Source: Ficedula albicollis
Taxonomy: Eukaryota; Chordata; Aves; Passeriformes; Muscicapidae
Direction: 5' to 3'
DNA length: 64,000 nt
Assembly: GCF_000247815.1 (NCBI RefSeq)
Contig: NC_021681.1
Location: forward strand, 19,050,495 to 19,114,494
Each line of letters opens with the position of its first letter. Positions within the stretch are counted from its first letter, which is position 1. The translations under genes were made by a program, and so were the position numbers. A model generated the notes under the pieces. It did no database searches and was not told where the DNA came from. It saw only the letters and a program-made list of their open reading frames with translations. Shown here piece by piece: positions 37,947 to 49,270 of the stretch.

Positions 37947-40900
37947 TAGAATTAACAGAAACAATAACTAAACCAAATACATCATTATGCCAAGGAAAGG
38001 CTTCAATAAAAACACTGAATTTATATTTAACCTTTCAGCATAATTGAAACACAGACATAAGGGCAGTATCCTCATCCCCAAAGCTTCAGGAGTCATTAAT
38101 GACAACATTCCTTATGGATACACCACTTGGAGCAGAATCTTCACTGCACTGAGCTTTTAAAGATCCTCTGAGATGTTTAACTTTGGATCCAGTGGCACCC
38201 AAGATGAAGTGACCCTCAGAATCAAGAGTTTGCATACTGATAATTTGGCAGCAAAATAAATCTCATAGAGTGTCTTAGGCAATCTGCTTCCATGATAAAC
38301 AAAAAGGAAAAGCACAACCAAACCAGACCTGGGACATGGTGACAGGGTGAACCAAGTCTGCTGCTAAACAAAATCAAGGCCAGGCTCAAGCAGCTACTGC
38401 TGGGACCCTTTGAAGCACTGTTGTAAATCTGTAGAATTCCCTGAGACCTGAGTTATAGCCTACTGCCAGGGGCTCAGCTTCCAAGACAAAACACAGAACA
38501 CTGTGGCAGTGAATCTAAGAGTGCAAAAAGCCTCTTGCCACACTAGGGCACACGGCTGGCAAGGATCATACTGGACACAAAGATTAAGAAGGCAGTTTGC
38601 TTTCCCACAGTCACCTGACAGCCTAAGGTGAAGTAACAAAATCTTTGATTATAAATCAGAACACTTTCTTAGGTGCAAGGTGAAGACGTCCCTCAAAATA
38701 TTTATAATTGCCCTTGGCTCATCTGTGGGGCAAAGTACAAAATTTCACGTGCTTGGAGATCTGTAAGCAGGATAACCGTGAGCTCCTTTCAACCAGTAAT
38801 GGAATTTCACATTAAGCAAGAGCAACTTCTAAATATTCACATGACTGCAGTAGAAACAGCTTCTGTTACTCAAGAAATCAATCTTAAGAGACGAAGAGCC
38901 TTGCAATGTAATAACACTACTTGGTTTCAGCCCCTTCTCTGTAGATCTTTTTTGCAGTAAAATGAAAACAGTAAGAATGTCAGATTGCCATTATCTGTCA
39001 GGAATTTGAGCAGGAAAACAAAACAGGTTTAGTACAATGATGAACAGTTGTGACAAATCATCAGCATTTTCTCTAGATCCTCATCTCAAAGCAGTTTCAT
39101 ATTTCATCTTTAGACTCTGCATTCCCTCTTACAGGAAGCAAAAAAAATCATCCAGTATTTTACACTATGTTACATTTCCACAATTTAAATCACACCTCTC
39201 CATAAGAAGTGAAAAAGTTTCAACTTTTTTTGTACACCTAAATCTGACACCAAAGTCTTGGTTCAAAGTAATTTATGCCAGCAATTATAAATGATTTATT
39301 TTACAGTAGTTCTTGAGGCTTCAGCCACATCATGCCACCTTTGACCTGCAATCTGCGCAACAACACAACAGGAGAGCTGGCAGGGATTGTTGTAAAGTCC
39401 AACTGTCCAAAATCTGAGCATCAGAGAGGCAGCTTATAATTTAATGGAAGAAAGAGAAGGGGTACAGCTTGAACTTTTCCTAGTAATAAAATAGATTTAA
39501 GTAAATATTCCATATCCCACCCCCATATTTTTTCCTCGCAATTGACAAAAAATATTTTTTTCCAAGATATTGCATCTACTGGGATTTGTGGGATTCTGGC
39601 TCCACTGAATCCTTCAGTGTTTTAGCCATGAGTCCACACTGCAGTGCAATCAGTTACAATTCCCTTAAAAACAGAGAAGTCCATGGTCCTGCACTGAATA
39701 CCAGTATCAGGCATCCCTTATTTCTCCCACTCCCTGGGTAGAAAGCTCATAGTCTAAACAACAGTTACCTTTCCAGTCAGCCTGGAAGTTTAGGAGCTAG
39801 ACTTCAGAAGAAAGTTCCATAGAAATAGTTGGGATCTCTGGACCCTTTGCTTAAGAGCTTTGGGTAAAATATGACAAAAGTATGTTTTTATGTACTTATA
39901 GAGTAGAAGAAACAATCTGTACTCTCTGTTGCTTGACAAGGATAAGTACTGACCTTACCAAGTAAATAATGCTGCTCAATTAATTTCTGAACTTCCCCTC
40001 TCAGAAACAGTAGAGAAAATTGTTTTTCTTATGCTTATATTTAGAAAACCCAATATTGTTCAAAATGTTTTCACAAGGAATTAGGTCACTTTTAGGTTTA
40101 TCTATATCTAACCAAGTTCAAAATGGAAAACATTCTAAAATGTCACATTAAATCTTTCATGTAGAAAAACACAGAAAAATCTGCTGCAGTTGAACTTTTA
40201 AATATTGCAACATACACAGGTCCTAGACCTGATTTCCCTGTTACTAAGTATATTCAACTAATAAAAATGTCTGTATCTACTGACACAAAAGAAGCTTATT
40301 TTACATAAACCATGTTTAAGTGAGAGAATAATTCAGGCCTTGTGTTTTTATTCTTGCAGCAGTTATACTGAATAGCATTTCCCCACATCATACAGACAGG
40401 ACATATATTTTCCATGTAAACACATGTAAAGCCATTGTCGGTGCAAACCCTCTGATTTAGAAATATTAGTATCTTATTAAGTAACCACACTGATGAAGAG
40501 AAAGTTTATAATGGTAAAACATACTGCATTAACACCATTAAACATCAATTAATGTAAACAGCTTAGTCTCAGAGCTGTCACTGAATCACTGAATGCACAA
40601 TGACACAGTGTTACTAATTCACTGTCAGTACAAAGCTATGTACAAATAATCCTCCAGGCTATTTCTTACTGAAAAAAGTGAGAGCAAGAAGTGTGTGACC
40701 ACTCAGTTGACAGTAGAGCATTTGTCCAACATTATGTCAGGTTCTTATTCATCTTTCCCTTTTCTTTTTTTTGGCACTCTCTGCTCAAACTAATTGATGG
40801 TGGTTCCACTGAAATATCATAACCTTGTGATTTCTTCTCAGATTTACTGATCTTTTTTTAGCTTTGGGGTTCACATTTTAAAGAGGAAAAATTAGACAAA

Positions 40901-40959
40901 CATCCTTCACTGTTTAGCCCACTCACACATCCCTGGGCCAGCAATTCTTCAAGTGTGTG
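37947..40959. other. Non-coding DNA with a possible degraded CR1 trace
   Basis: Near 39,365-39,420 the words GAGCTGGCAGGGA and AAGTCCAACTGTCC loosely resemble an old antisense CR1 3' end. Open frames at 38,673-38,960 and 39,037-39,294 show no domain. Otherwise nothing recognised. Confidence 0.45.
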
Positions 40960-41350
40960 GGTTCACCACACATGAGCGCCACCTGACTGATTTTTACCTG
41001 GTGCGTGACCTTCAATTGAAAATTCCAGCAGCATGCAACTTGTCTTTGGCAAATGAATTGTAAGTACGCCAGCTGCCAGATGTCTTCATTTTAAAACACC
41101 TTCAAAACTGCTTTCTGGCATTGATCCATAGGCAAAACAAGCTAAGCTGTCGCTGTAATTTCTATTCTGCGTGCAGAAAGGGGAGGAAACGTAAGATGTG
41201 TTGCTTTACATCTCTAAGAACGGTACAAGGCAGTGGGAAAAAAACCAACAACAACTCATTACTGATGCGACACATTTTCGGGAAGAGTTTTTCCAGTACA
41301 CAGAGCATATCCAAAATTTACATAAATATTCACCCTAATGAAATACTCGT
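40960..41350. promoter_or_regulatory. CpG-retaining candidate conserved element
   Basis: About ten CpG dinucleotides survive here in an otherwise CpG-poor window (GAGCGCC, GTGCGTGACC, GTACGCC, GTCGCTG, CTGCGTGC, AACGTAAG, AACGGTAC, ATGCGAC, TTTCGGG, CTCGTT). There is no CpG-island density, no named repeat and no credible protein. Slow CpG loss suggests sequence constraint. The left edge carries a CTCF-like site. The call is inference. Confidence 0.35.
40976..40989 (-). promoter_or_regulatory. CTCF-like site, minus orientation
   Basis: On the minus strand CAGTCAGGTGGCGC matches the CTCF core at about 11 of 14 positions, with the central AGGTGGCGC intact. It faces the plus-oriented candidate at 37,933-37,946, the convergent arrangement seen at loop anchors. 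Confidence 0.35.
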
Positions 41351-43330
41351 TTGAAGTAACATAGTTCTGAACAAAAGGATTGCCTCTGTACCATGGAAAT
41401 GAACGCCTGTGTCTCCAAATGTGAAGTAGCCAACATATTTTGCCTAAGGTTTACAAAAACTGTTTGGCAAAGGCACTGGAAGGTAGAGGTCTTAATTAAA
41501 TCTGTGCACAAGACCTGGGATCACATGTTTTCAATTACTTTTGTTCTTTTCTGTTTTTCTGGCTGTTTGTTTGCTTTCAGAATCTGAAATTAATCCCAGG
41601 GACATGAGAAGTCTCTGTGTTATTGGCACATCTTTTGAACAAATCTGCACACACTTGTTTTTACTTGGCACCATACCAAACATATTCTCCTGTCATAAAA
41701 ATGACAATTTCCATTCACTTTCCTTCAAATACCTAGATTCATCATATTCCATGTGTTGGCTCACCCACACTACTCCAGAGCCTAAAATGAATCAGAATCA
41801 CTGTTTTTAGCAACAAATAAAAGACCTCTTCCTACATATAAAACCTCCACTTTCTGCCATCAGACTATTAACTAGTAGCTCCCTTATCAGCTGTCCAATC
41901 ACACAGCTAAAATTCTATATATTGCTACAAGCAGAAAAGCCAAGCCAAAAAGTGAAGACACTGTAGAAGAGTCACACTTGGAAAGTGATGCTTTATATGG
42001 TAATTAACAGCCCTGACTGCCACATCTCCCAATGCATTTTTTAAGGAGAACACTACATGAGAGTCCTGGGTCCTGGCTGGCATTGTGTAGGAAACTGCTT
42101 TGATACATACAACAAGGATCTGCCATCTACAGCTGACAAAAGAGGAGTGCACAGAAACACAATCAGAAGAAGAGGCTCAGAAATCCCCTGTCCTGTGAAG
42201 CTGGAGAGAAGCTATTTACAGTAACTAGTCTGAGCTCTGTAGTTCATATACATACACTGTCATGTGCCTGAGCTCTGGGCAGAGGTCACTCTGCCTGGCA
42301 ATATTGAGAGAGCAAACGCTGTCAGCACACATATTTTCTACAGTGGCATAGAAAAGATAGAATGTATCTGACATGCCTGAGTTTTCCTTCAGTCATAAAG
42401 ATACAGATACGACAAACTAAAAGAAAACCAAACCAAACTAAAACCCTCAAACCAAAACCACAAAGACAGGCTATGGAATTCTGTGTGCACTACACCTTAA
42501 AAAAGTCAGGTATTGCAGAATAAAAAACTTCTTTTCCACAGTTTTACTGATCTATTGAATACTCATATTGTGTATGAAGATCCCAAAGCAACAGCTAATC
42601 CAATTGATTTTTTTTTTTAATTGAACATATTATGAAAACCAGAGCTTAGAGATGGTGTCTAATACCTCAGAATAAAAACCAGCATTTCAGAATGGCTGCC
42701 TGAAACACATGGCACCACTGGGAACCAAAACTACCTTAGGCACAAACAATCCAAAGTAAGAGGTGACAAGTATTTCTCCAGCTTTTCAAGGAATCAGAAA
42801 GTGCAGACAGGCCAAGTAGCTAAATGGGCATTTTTAGTCCAGCTGTTAGGGAAAAAAAAAATAAATTAAAAACCCCTCAGATTTTTATTTTCAGTTTGAG
42901 TTGCAGAAGTTTTCCAGTCACTGTAATCTTAAAGGGCATTTTGTGTGGTTTCCCACATACAATGTCCTTTAATAACTGTCTAGATCTTCTGAAGGATGAG
43001 GCCATAGGTACTCTGGAATGGAAACTGGTATCTGTTATTCTGCATCAGATCTCCTAAGATTTGCTGTACCGAGGATTTGTGGGATCTACAAATCACCCAT
43101 TGGTTCCAAAATGTTATCATGCATTTATATTTCTTTTTCTGAACACATGAGCATTGAGCTTCCCTGTAGAGCAATGAGGCATTCTTCATGCTAGTTGACA
43201 GGTACAGAAAGAAAACAAAAGCAAAATACCATTTATGGATGTGTTTTTATATTTTTTCCCCAAAATACACAGTTCTGCTATGAATATCTGTAGGAACTGG
43301 TGGTAATTCTGAACATCTACAACATCAGCT
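41351..43330. other. Non-coding DNA, nothing recognised
   Basis: No domain, RNA or named repeat. A low-complexity CCAAACCAAACTAAAACC patch lies near 42,427-42,463. Confidence 0.55.
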
Positions 43331-44352
43331 TGAATTTTTACAGCATCTGCCTTCTAAGAGGCAGAAAAAGATACTTTGAAGTCTGGGTGGTATGTTTGGT
43401 GATCATCTTTGCCGTCTTGAATAGCTTCTGGATGAACAAACTGTATTTCCTTAAATCCAAGCTTTGTGGCCATGCTCTGTTCTCTCCAGAATTTGGAAAA
43501 AGTCCCTCTTTCTTGACAGAGATGAAAATTCAATACTCCAATAGAAGAATAGATGTCTCCAGAGGGCCATTTTTCCATTCCCTGGGAAATATGAGTGGTT
43601 GCAGGTGAAACAAGAACTCTGTGGCCACAGTTGCTGACGTGTCAGGGAAAGCAACATTGGTTGCTTCCAAGAGTGCTGTGCAAACTGGTCTGGGACCGTG
43701 AAAGTGAATTCCCCATGACTTTAGGTGATACCTTGTCTGTGAGGGTGATGACCTTCCCACAGAACTGATAACTGGTCATCCCAAACAATGAGCTTTTTGA
43801 ACAATACAAGCCTTACAGACTTTTTTATTCTTTTACCTTTTCGTCTGCCAGGTTTGCTTATCTTTTATAGTTACTGCTAGAAAGAACCAGAATCAGACCA
43901 ATGCCAGTGCTTTTGGAGCTTCTCATCATCTCATTTGAGGCAATGGCCAACCTCATTTGGCTAATTACACGTCCTACAAGCGTGTCCATAACTGTTTTCT
44001 CTTTGTCACCAAAGTCACTCCCTGGAAGCAGAATAGAAAAGGTCCCCAATGGCTCATGCTGCTACTTTGACTTACACAGAGAAACAACCCACAGAAGATC
44101 CTGGAATCCTCTGGATATTGTTATGGGTTATCTGCAGAAGTCATTACCTTGTTCAAGGACAGGATGGCTGCCAGAAACCTCAAATACTGTTCTGGCCTTC
44201 ACATATTCTTCACCCTCCTATTGCTAACCCAGATCTCTTGACAAAAGCAGGATCATGTGTGAGTAGGTCTCTGCTGACAGATGTTCATCTAACATGAAGC
44301 AGCTTGTAATGGTGACTTGATAAACCTCTTGGTCAACTATTTCAGTGACTTT
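43331..44352 (-). pseudogene. Possible decayed coding sequence of unknown family
   Basis: One minus-strand reading frame stays largely open from about 44,352 to 43,354. It is roughly 330 codons long with about eight or nine stops, where AT-rich random sequence of this length would be expected to have clearly more. The open pieces are 42 codons at the start, about 63 codons at 43,858-44,049 and about 74 codons at 43,354-43,578, all in the same phase. I do not recognise a domain or family. A decayed retrogene, endogenous retroelement or long non-coding exon are alternatives. Overlapping plus-strand frames (108 codons at 43,901-44,227) and the slightly higher G+C mean chance is also quite possible. 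Confidence 0.22.
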
Positions 44353-46972
44353 TCATCCTAACTGCTAGAAAGATCCTCTTTCTTTCTAACCTTCATCTGC
44401 TAAGAAAATTTCTTTCTGGAGTTTAGGATTTCTTATTTTTGATTTTTCAGTGACAAGCAGCACAGGACAATTGTTTTACTGCTTGCTAAATATAATCCTT
44501 TATACTGATTTTCTCACAACAGCATGATATCATTCAGTCTGCATGCCATCACACCCAGTACCTCATTTGCTGAAAACCTTTTGTCTAACTTTAAGAAAAA
44601 TAAATATTTAAAGCCCTGTTACATCGATGCCTATTTAACATCTTGGATCCAGCCACGGTGCCCAAAGAAATGCTGAATACTAAGATGTGACATACGAGGA
44701 AAATGGCTCATTGGATGTGTTGACCCCACTTATTTTCTGAGACTAATAGGGAGATGGGAACAAATGAGAATAGCTTTTTCCAAAAACATGATTTTTGTGC
44801 AAAAGAAGGACATCAAATGCAAAAGGCAATATAGAATTACTATTATAGGCACTAAGAGCTGTTCAGGTTCTTGCAGGATTAGAAGTGCCACAAGCCAGCA
44901 CAGTGCCACTGGCTCTGAACAGCTGGAAACACAACGTAATCATTTTCTCTTGATTTAACACAGAACCTTCAGTAATCACAAACACATCAAGTAATATAAC
45001 AGTAAATAATGAATGACAATTGAACTTTAAAAAAAGACAATAATTAATTTTAAAGCCGCATATAACAGACTAGATGGGAAATTCCCATATTTATTTCAAC
45101 CTGTTACTTACATTCAAGACAGAATTTATTTGAATGCAAGATATTTCAGTTTTAAAATTCAGTATGGGACATGGTCCAGCCTGTTTCTAGTTAAGTCACT
45201 GATGGCTAATTAATCCTTATGTTAAAAATTGGTATCTCATTTCCAGACTGAATTTGACATGCCAGCATCCATCCACTGGATCCTGTTGTGCCTTTTGTCT
45301 GCTGGATTAAAGGACTGCTTACTATCAGAAATCTCTTCTTCAGAAAGCAACAATTAAATCCAGATGTGCTGAAGCACTGAGCTCTATGACCTGAACACTC
45401 AACTGCATTTATATGGCCACACCTACTGTCAAAGCTATCAATATTTTATCTGTGTACGTGCAAAGTAGCCAGAGGAGTAAAACTACACTTAGAAATTGCT
45501 TTTATTCTGCATGCTCCCAAAGAAGTGCAAAACAAGAGTACCATATAAATAATTTAGAAATTCTGAATTATGTTGTCCCATTCCTTCTCCAGCCCTGTAT
45601 CTGAAAGGCCACATTATGTCTAAATCAGATTCAAAATTCTCAGCAGAAAAGTTGAAGTGATAAATGATACTTGCAGAGGGAAAAACACACTTGCTGACAG
45701 TTTCTCACAGTATGTAGCAACTGTAGGGCTTTTGTTTGTGTAAAGTATTACGCTAAGTGGTAATAAAAATTATAAATTGTAAACCCCATTGCATTATCTC
45801 CTCTATATGAATGGCGAACCTTCCCTATGGAAAAATTTAACAATCTATTAATATTTCATATCTTTCTGAATAGAATGGAGAGGATGCTAAGAAACTACAC
45901 AAAAGAAATATATATTGAGATTTTCAGGCATAAAATATTGTCCTGCTAGAAGCAAACATTTCATCTTAGTAATTGTTATATTTTCAGATGTACATGTTTT
46001 TCTCACCTGTGTTTCTAGGCATTGGATCCTAGAAGTGTCACAAAAATCCAATACAAATACAAATCTTTTCCACTCAGTTTGTCAAAGGGTGGGATTTTCT
46101 ACACCATTTTTCCCAATCAAACTGATATTACAGCACATATCATAACAAAGAGGCACTAAATCTCAGGAAGAAGTAATGAAATTAGTGATCTTATTCAAAA
46201 TGAAGTAAATCAGCATAGTTTCACAGAAGGTAATGGAAGTAGTCTGGTTTACCCTCTTAAACAGGTTAAATACCATATTGCAGTCTAAATGGACTGCAGC
46301 ATAAACAAACAAATGCTTTTGTAGGATACGGACAGTTGCTTCAGAAATTACATTTTACATTATATTCAAATTATACTTGACAATATTAATAGATGTTACA
46401 AAGCCTAATTTGTATAACAAAACCCACAAGCCTCCTCTGTCATCATCAGCAGCATCAGTTCCCACAGCAGCACTTCAGCAGATAAATAAACTAACCTAAA
46501 AATTCTGTGCACCATGGAACAGCCAAGATCCAATGCAAGTAAATCCAACTCTAAAAAGAGCCAGGCACAACTTAGTCAATGGTCAACAATTCCCCAAATA
46601 TATCTAATTTGTGTGCTTTTCCACAGCATTTTTTGTTCCACTGCCTATGACAGTTTGAGAGTGGCCAAGGGACTATACGTTGCTATATCAGGCAAATATT
46701 AACCTCATTATTCTTGACTTTTATTTTTCTTATAACAAGTAAAACAATGGTTTTTGTAACTTTTACAAAAATACATTCCTAAACACTCCACAGTTATATG
46801 GGTTTTTCTCCTGAACTTTCACTGAAAAAAAAAGATCTCCGATTTTCCCTCTCTTGGCCAAGTTTTGTCACATTCATTTCACATGCCACTTAAAATCTCA
46901 TTCTTCAGTCCTTCCCCTTTTAACTGCCACTTCCACTCTAATGGGGTCTTGCATCCCTGTATTTTCCTGCAG
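44353..46972. other. Non-coding AT-rich DNA, nothing recognised
   Basis: No gene, RNA or named repeat. Frames are short and without domains. Confidence 0.55.
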
Positions 46973-47018
46973 CGAGTCTGCAATCAACACCTAATTTTTC
47001 AGTGTATTTATCTGCCAG
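46973..47018 (+). other. Exon-like segment, 46 bp, flanked by strong splice sites
   Basis: A pyrimidine-rich tract ending TATTTTCCTGCAG precedes the segment and CAG-GTAAGT follows it, both near-ideal vertebrate splice signals 46 bp apart. Two of the three frames are open. The segment is too short to assign to a protein family, and its length is not a multiple of three, so a coding exon would have to join partners of matching phase. It could be a non-coding RNA exon or chance; a GTAAGT donor is expected by chance a few times in 64 kb. Confidence 0.2.
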
Positions 47019-47635
47019 GTAAGTAACATAAGTAATCAATTTTCCAACAGATGAATCACATTTCTCAGATACAAAGCCAGGTTGCACTTGAAGAAAATAG
47101 GTCACTTAGTACACTAACTTCTCCAAGGTAACACACCCGTACTTCCTTAAGACTGTAAATAAAATGATAGCCAGAAAAGAAGAGCTTGGATCTGTTATTT
47201 GGGTCTTTGTCCATTACAACTCTCTCATAGCTTGCTGGTGAAGATGGTCACCCAAAGCAAAACTTCTGTCATGATCTATTAATAGAGAATAAGGATTAAT
47301 GAAGGATTATGTCATAATGAGTCTGCCTGCAGAGTTGCTTCAGTTCTTGTCTTTAACTGCCAAAATACAGTTCTCATTTCCAACAAACAAAGTCTATCTG
47401 AGAGAAAGCACAGAGCCCCTTTAGAACTGGAAAGTCCTGTGCATAATAATGAATGAGTAACTCTTCTTTTGCCAAAGAGCTTCAGCACTTTCCATGTCAT
47501 AGGTCAAAGCAGTGATTCAGAGGGGCCTGATCCTTATCTAAGCTTCTGCTACAAAATTAGAATGCGCTGTATCCTTATTAAAGAAATGTTTGTTCCATCA
47601 TCAATGAAATGAAAAGAAAGCACTTCAATGCAGTT
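47019..47635. other. Non-coding DNA, nothing recognised
   Basis: No gene or named repeat seen. Confidence 0.55.
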
Positions 47636-47790
47636 TTGCAAACCACAGCAATAACCCGCTGGAGTTAACTGTTTTATTACAAATATTTAATTAGTCTGTG
47701 TGTTAAAGATCCAATATTTGCAAAGACAAAATTAGTAGTCATAACCTGTTTGGATTTGCATGTATTTAAGAGAGTATTTTATCAAATGGA
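47636..47790. promoter_or_regulatory. Candidate enhancer with RUNX, homeobox and octamer words
   Basis: AACCACAG (RUNX type), GTTAACTG, TTTAATTAGTC (homeodomain), two forkhead/octamer-like words and a perfect ATTTGCAT octamer occur within 155 bp. No open frame or repeat. The call rests on motifs only. Confidence 0.3.
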
Positions 47791-48899
47791 TGGACACTAG
47801 TAACCTTCATGTTGAAAACATTAAAAAAAAAGCAATTCACACTTTCACAAGACCTACTTTAGCTCCAGGAATATAAGCATTAAAAACAAAACTGGATTTT
47901 CTCTAAATAAATTATTTAAATATTTCTTCATATTTGCACAAAAAGCTATCGGTTCTCAGTAGATACTGCATAAACAGAATTTATGTACATAAAAAAGTTT
48001 ATCAGACTATGCACAACTACTGCAGTAATATACACAGCTTCTGCAGTAATTATCTATCTGATAAACAAGCAATTTTTCTCTATTAGTTTTAGCTGCTAAA
48101 TTTAATGGTTGAATTTAACTAGGCTGAATAAAATTTTTGAATGCAAGCTACTTCTTCAAGCATTTAAAGCAATACTTAAGGCCATCTTTTAATATAAAAT
48201 AGCGATTTAAATAATCAATTAGAAATCAGGTAATGCTAAGAAAAAAATGAATGAAAAAATGAGACCATTACATCACAGTCACTGCAAAGAGAAAAACCAA
48301 ATTAAAATTTAATTTGTACTTGTTAGACAATTAGAGTTAAACAGCAGCAAAAAGTAAATGAAGATGTACCTGATCTAAGTTAAATTTCAAATAGAATGTA
48401 ACCAGAGGGTATATTAGGATTGAAAAGCAGAATACTAATCCCTAAAATTAGAAAATTGATCAACTGGGATCTGCATCAGAGATATTCATCAAAGCCTTGC
48501 AACAGCCTATCTCCATTTACTGTTTAGATACAGCTAATCTACATCATTAAATTGACCATTCAGCTACTGAAAATCTGCCATGTAGGTCCCGACTTTTCAT
48601 AGAGGCTTTTAAATATGTATTCGGTAACTACAAAGTACTGAATATATTTTCACTCTTTTTATACCAAGATTTACAACTAATGACCTTAAGCAATGTCATG
48701 CATGTAAAACAAAATTATGAGACCACCCTGGTTTGAGCAGCATTAAGGTATAGAATCATACTTCATTCTCATTCAAATTTAGTAGGATAGAACAAAAAAA
48801 ATCCATAGTAATATAGCTAAACCTATTTCATAGTTTTACTTTGTAAAACATGCCTCTTCACTTGTATTTTGCTATTACAGGCTCAATATAAGTAGACAA
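47791..48899. other. Very AT-rich non-coding DNA
   Basis: No gene recognised. Homeodomain-like TAATTA/ATTAAA words are frequent but may simply reflect base composition. Confidence 0.5.
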
Positions 48900-49270
48900 T
48901 TATCTAAGCTTAATGCCAAGAATGATAATGCATTGAGCACATGCAAAATCCTTGTGCAACATCAACTACAGCCCGCAGGGATAAAACATTTATCAGTTGC
49001 TCCTTAGAGCACTGGTGGCTCGAAAATTTGGCTGCCCATGCCGACATTTAGTGCAATCATAGTTTGAGCTTCATTCAGAGCCCGGCGCAGCAGAGGCCGA
49101 TAGCAGGATGACTCTGCTGGCAAGCTGCCTGCCCTACCCACACCACTGCGGGCTGCTTTCTGTCCCACCACTCGCCATGAAAGGAGTCCTTTTACTGAAC
49201 TGCAGTACTTGGCACCGTGCCCCTTTCATGGACCAAGCTAACCGTCATCTTGGATGTAACAAATTAGTAC
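48900..49270. promoter_or_regulatory. CpG-retaining candidate conserved element
   Basis: The block is more balanced in composition than its flanks and keeps several CpGs (GCCCGCAGG, GGCTCGAAAA, TGCCGACA, GCCCGGCGC, GGCCGATAG, TGCGGGC, ACTCGCC, ACCGTGCC, AACCGTC). The boundaries with AT-rich DNA on both sides are sharp. A 73-codon plus-strand frame (49,108-49,329) crosses it but has no domain I know. Either a constrained regulatory element or an unrecognised exon would explain it; I favour regulatory. Confidence 0.4.
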
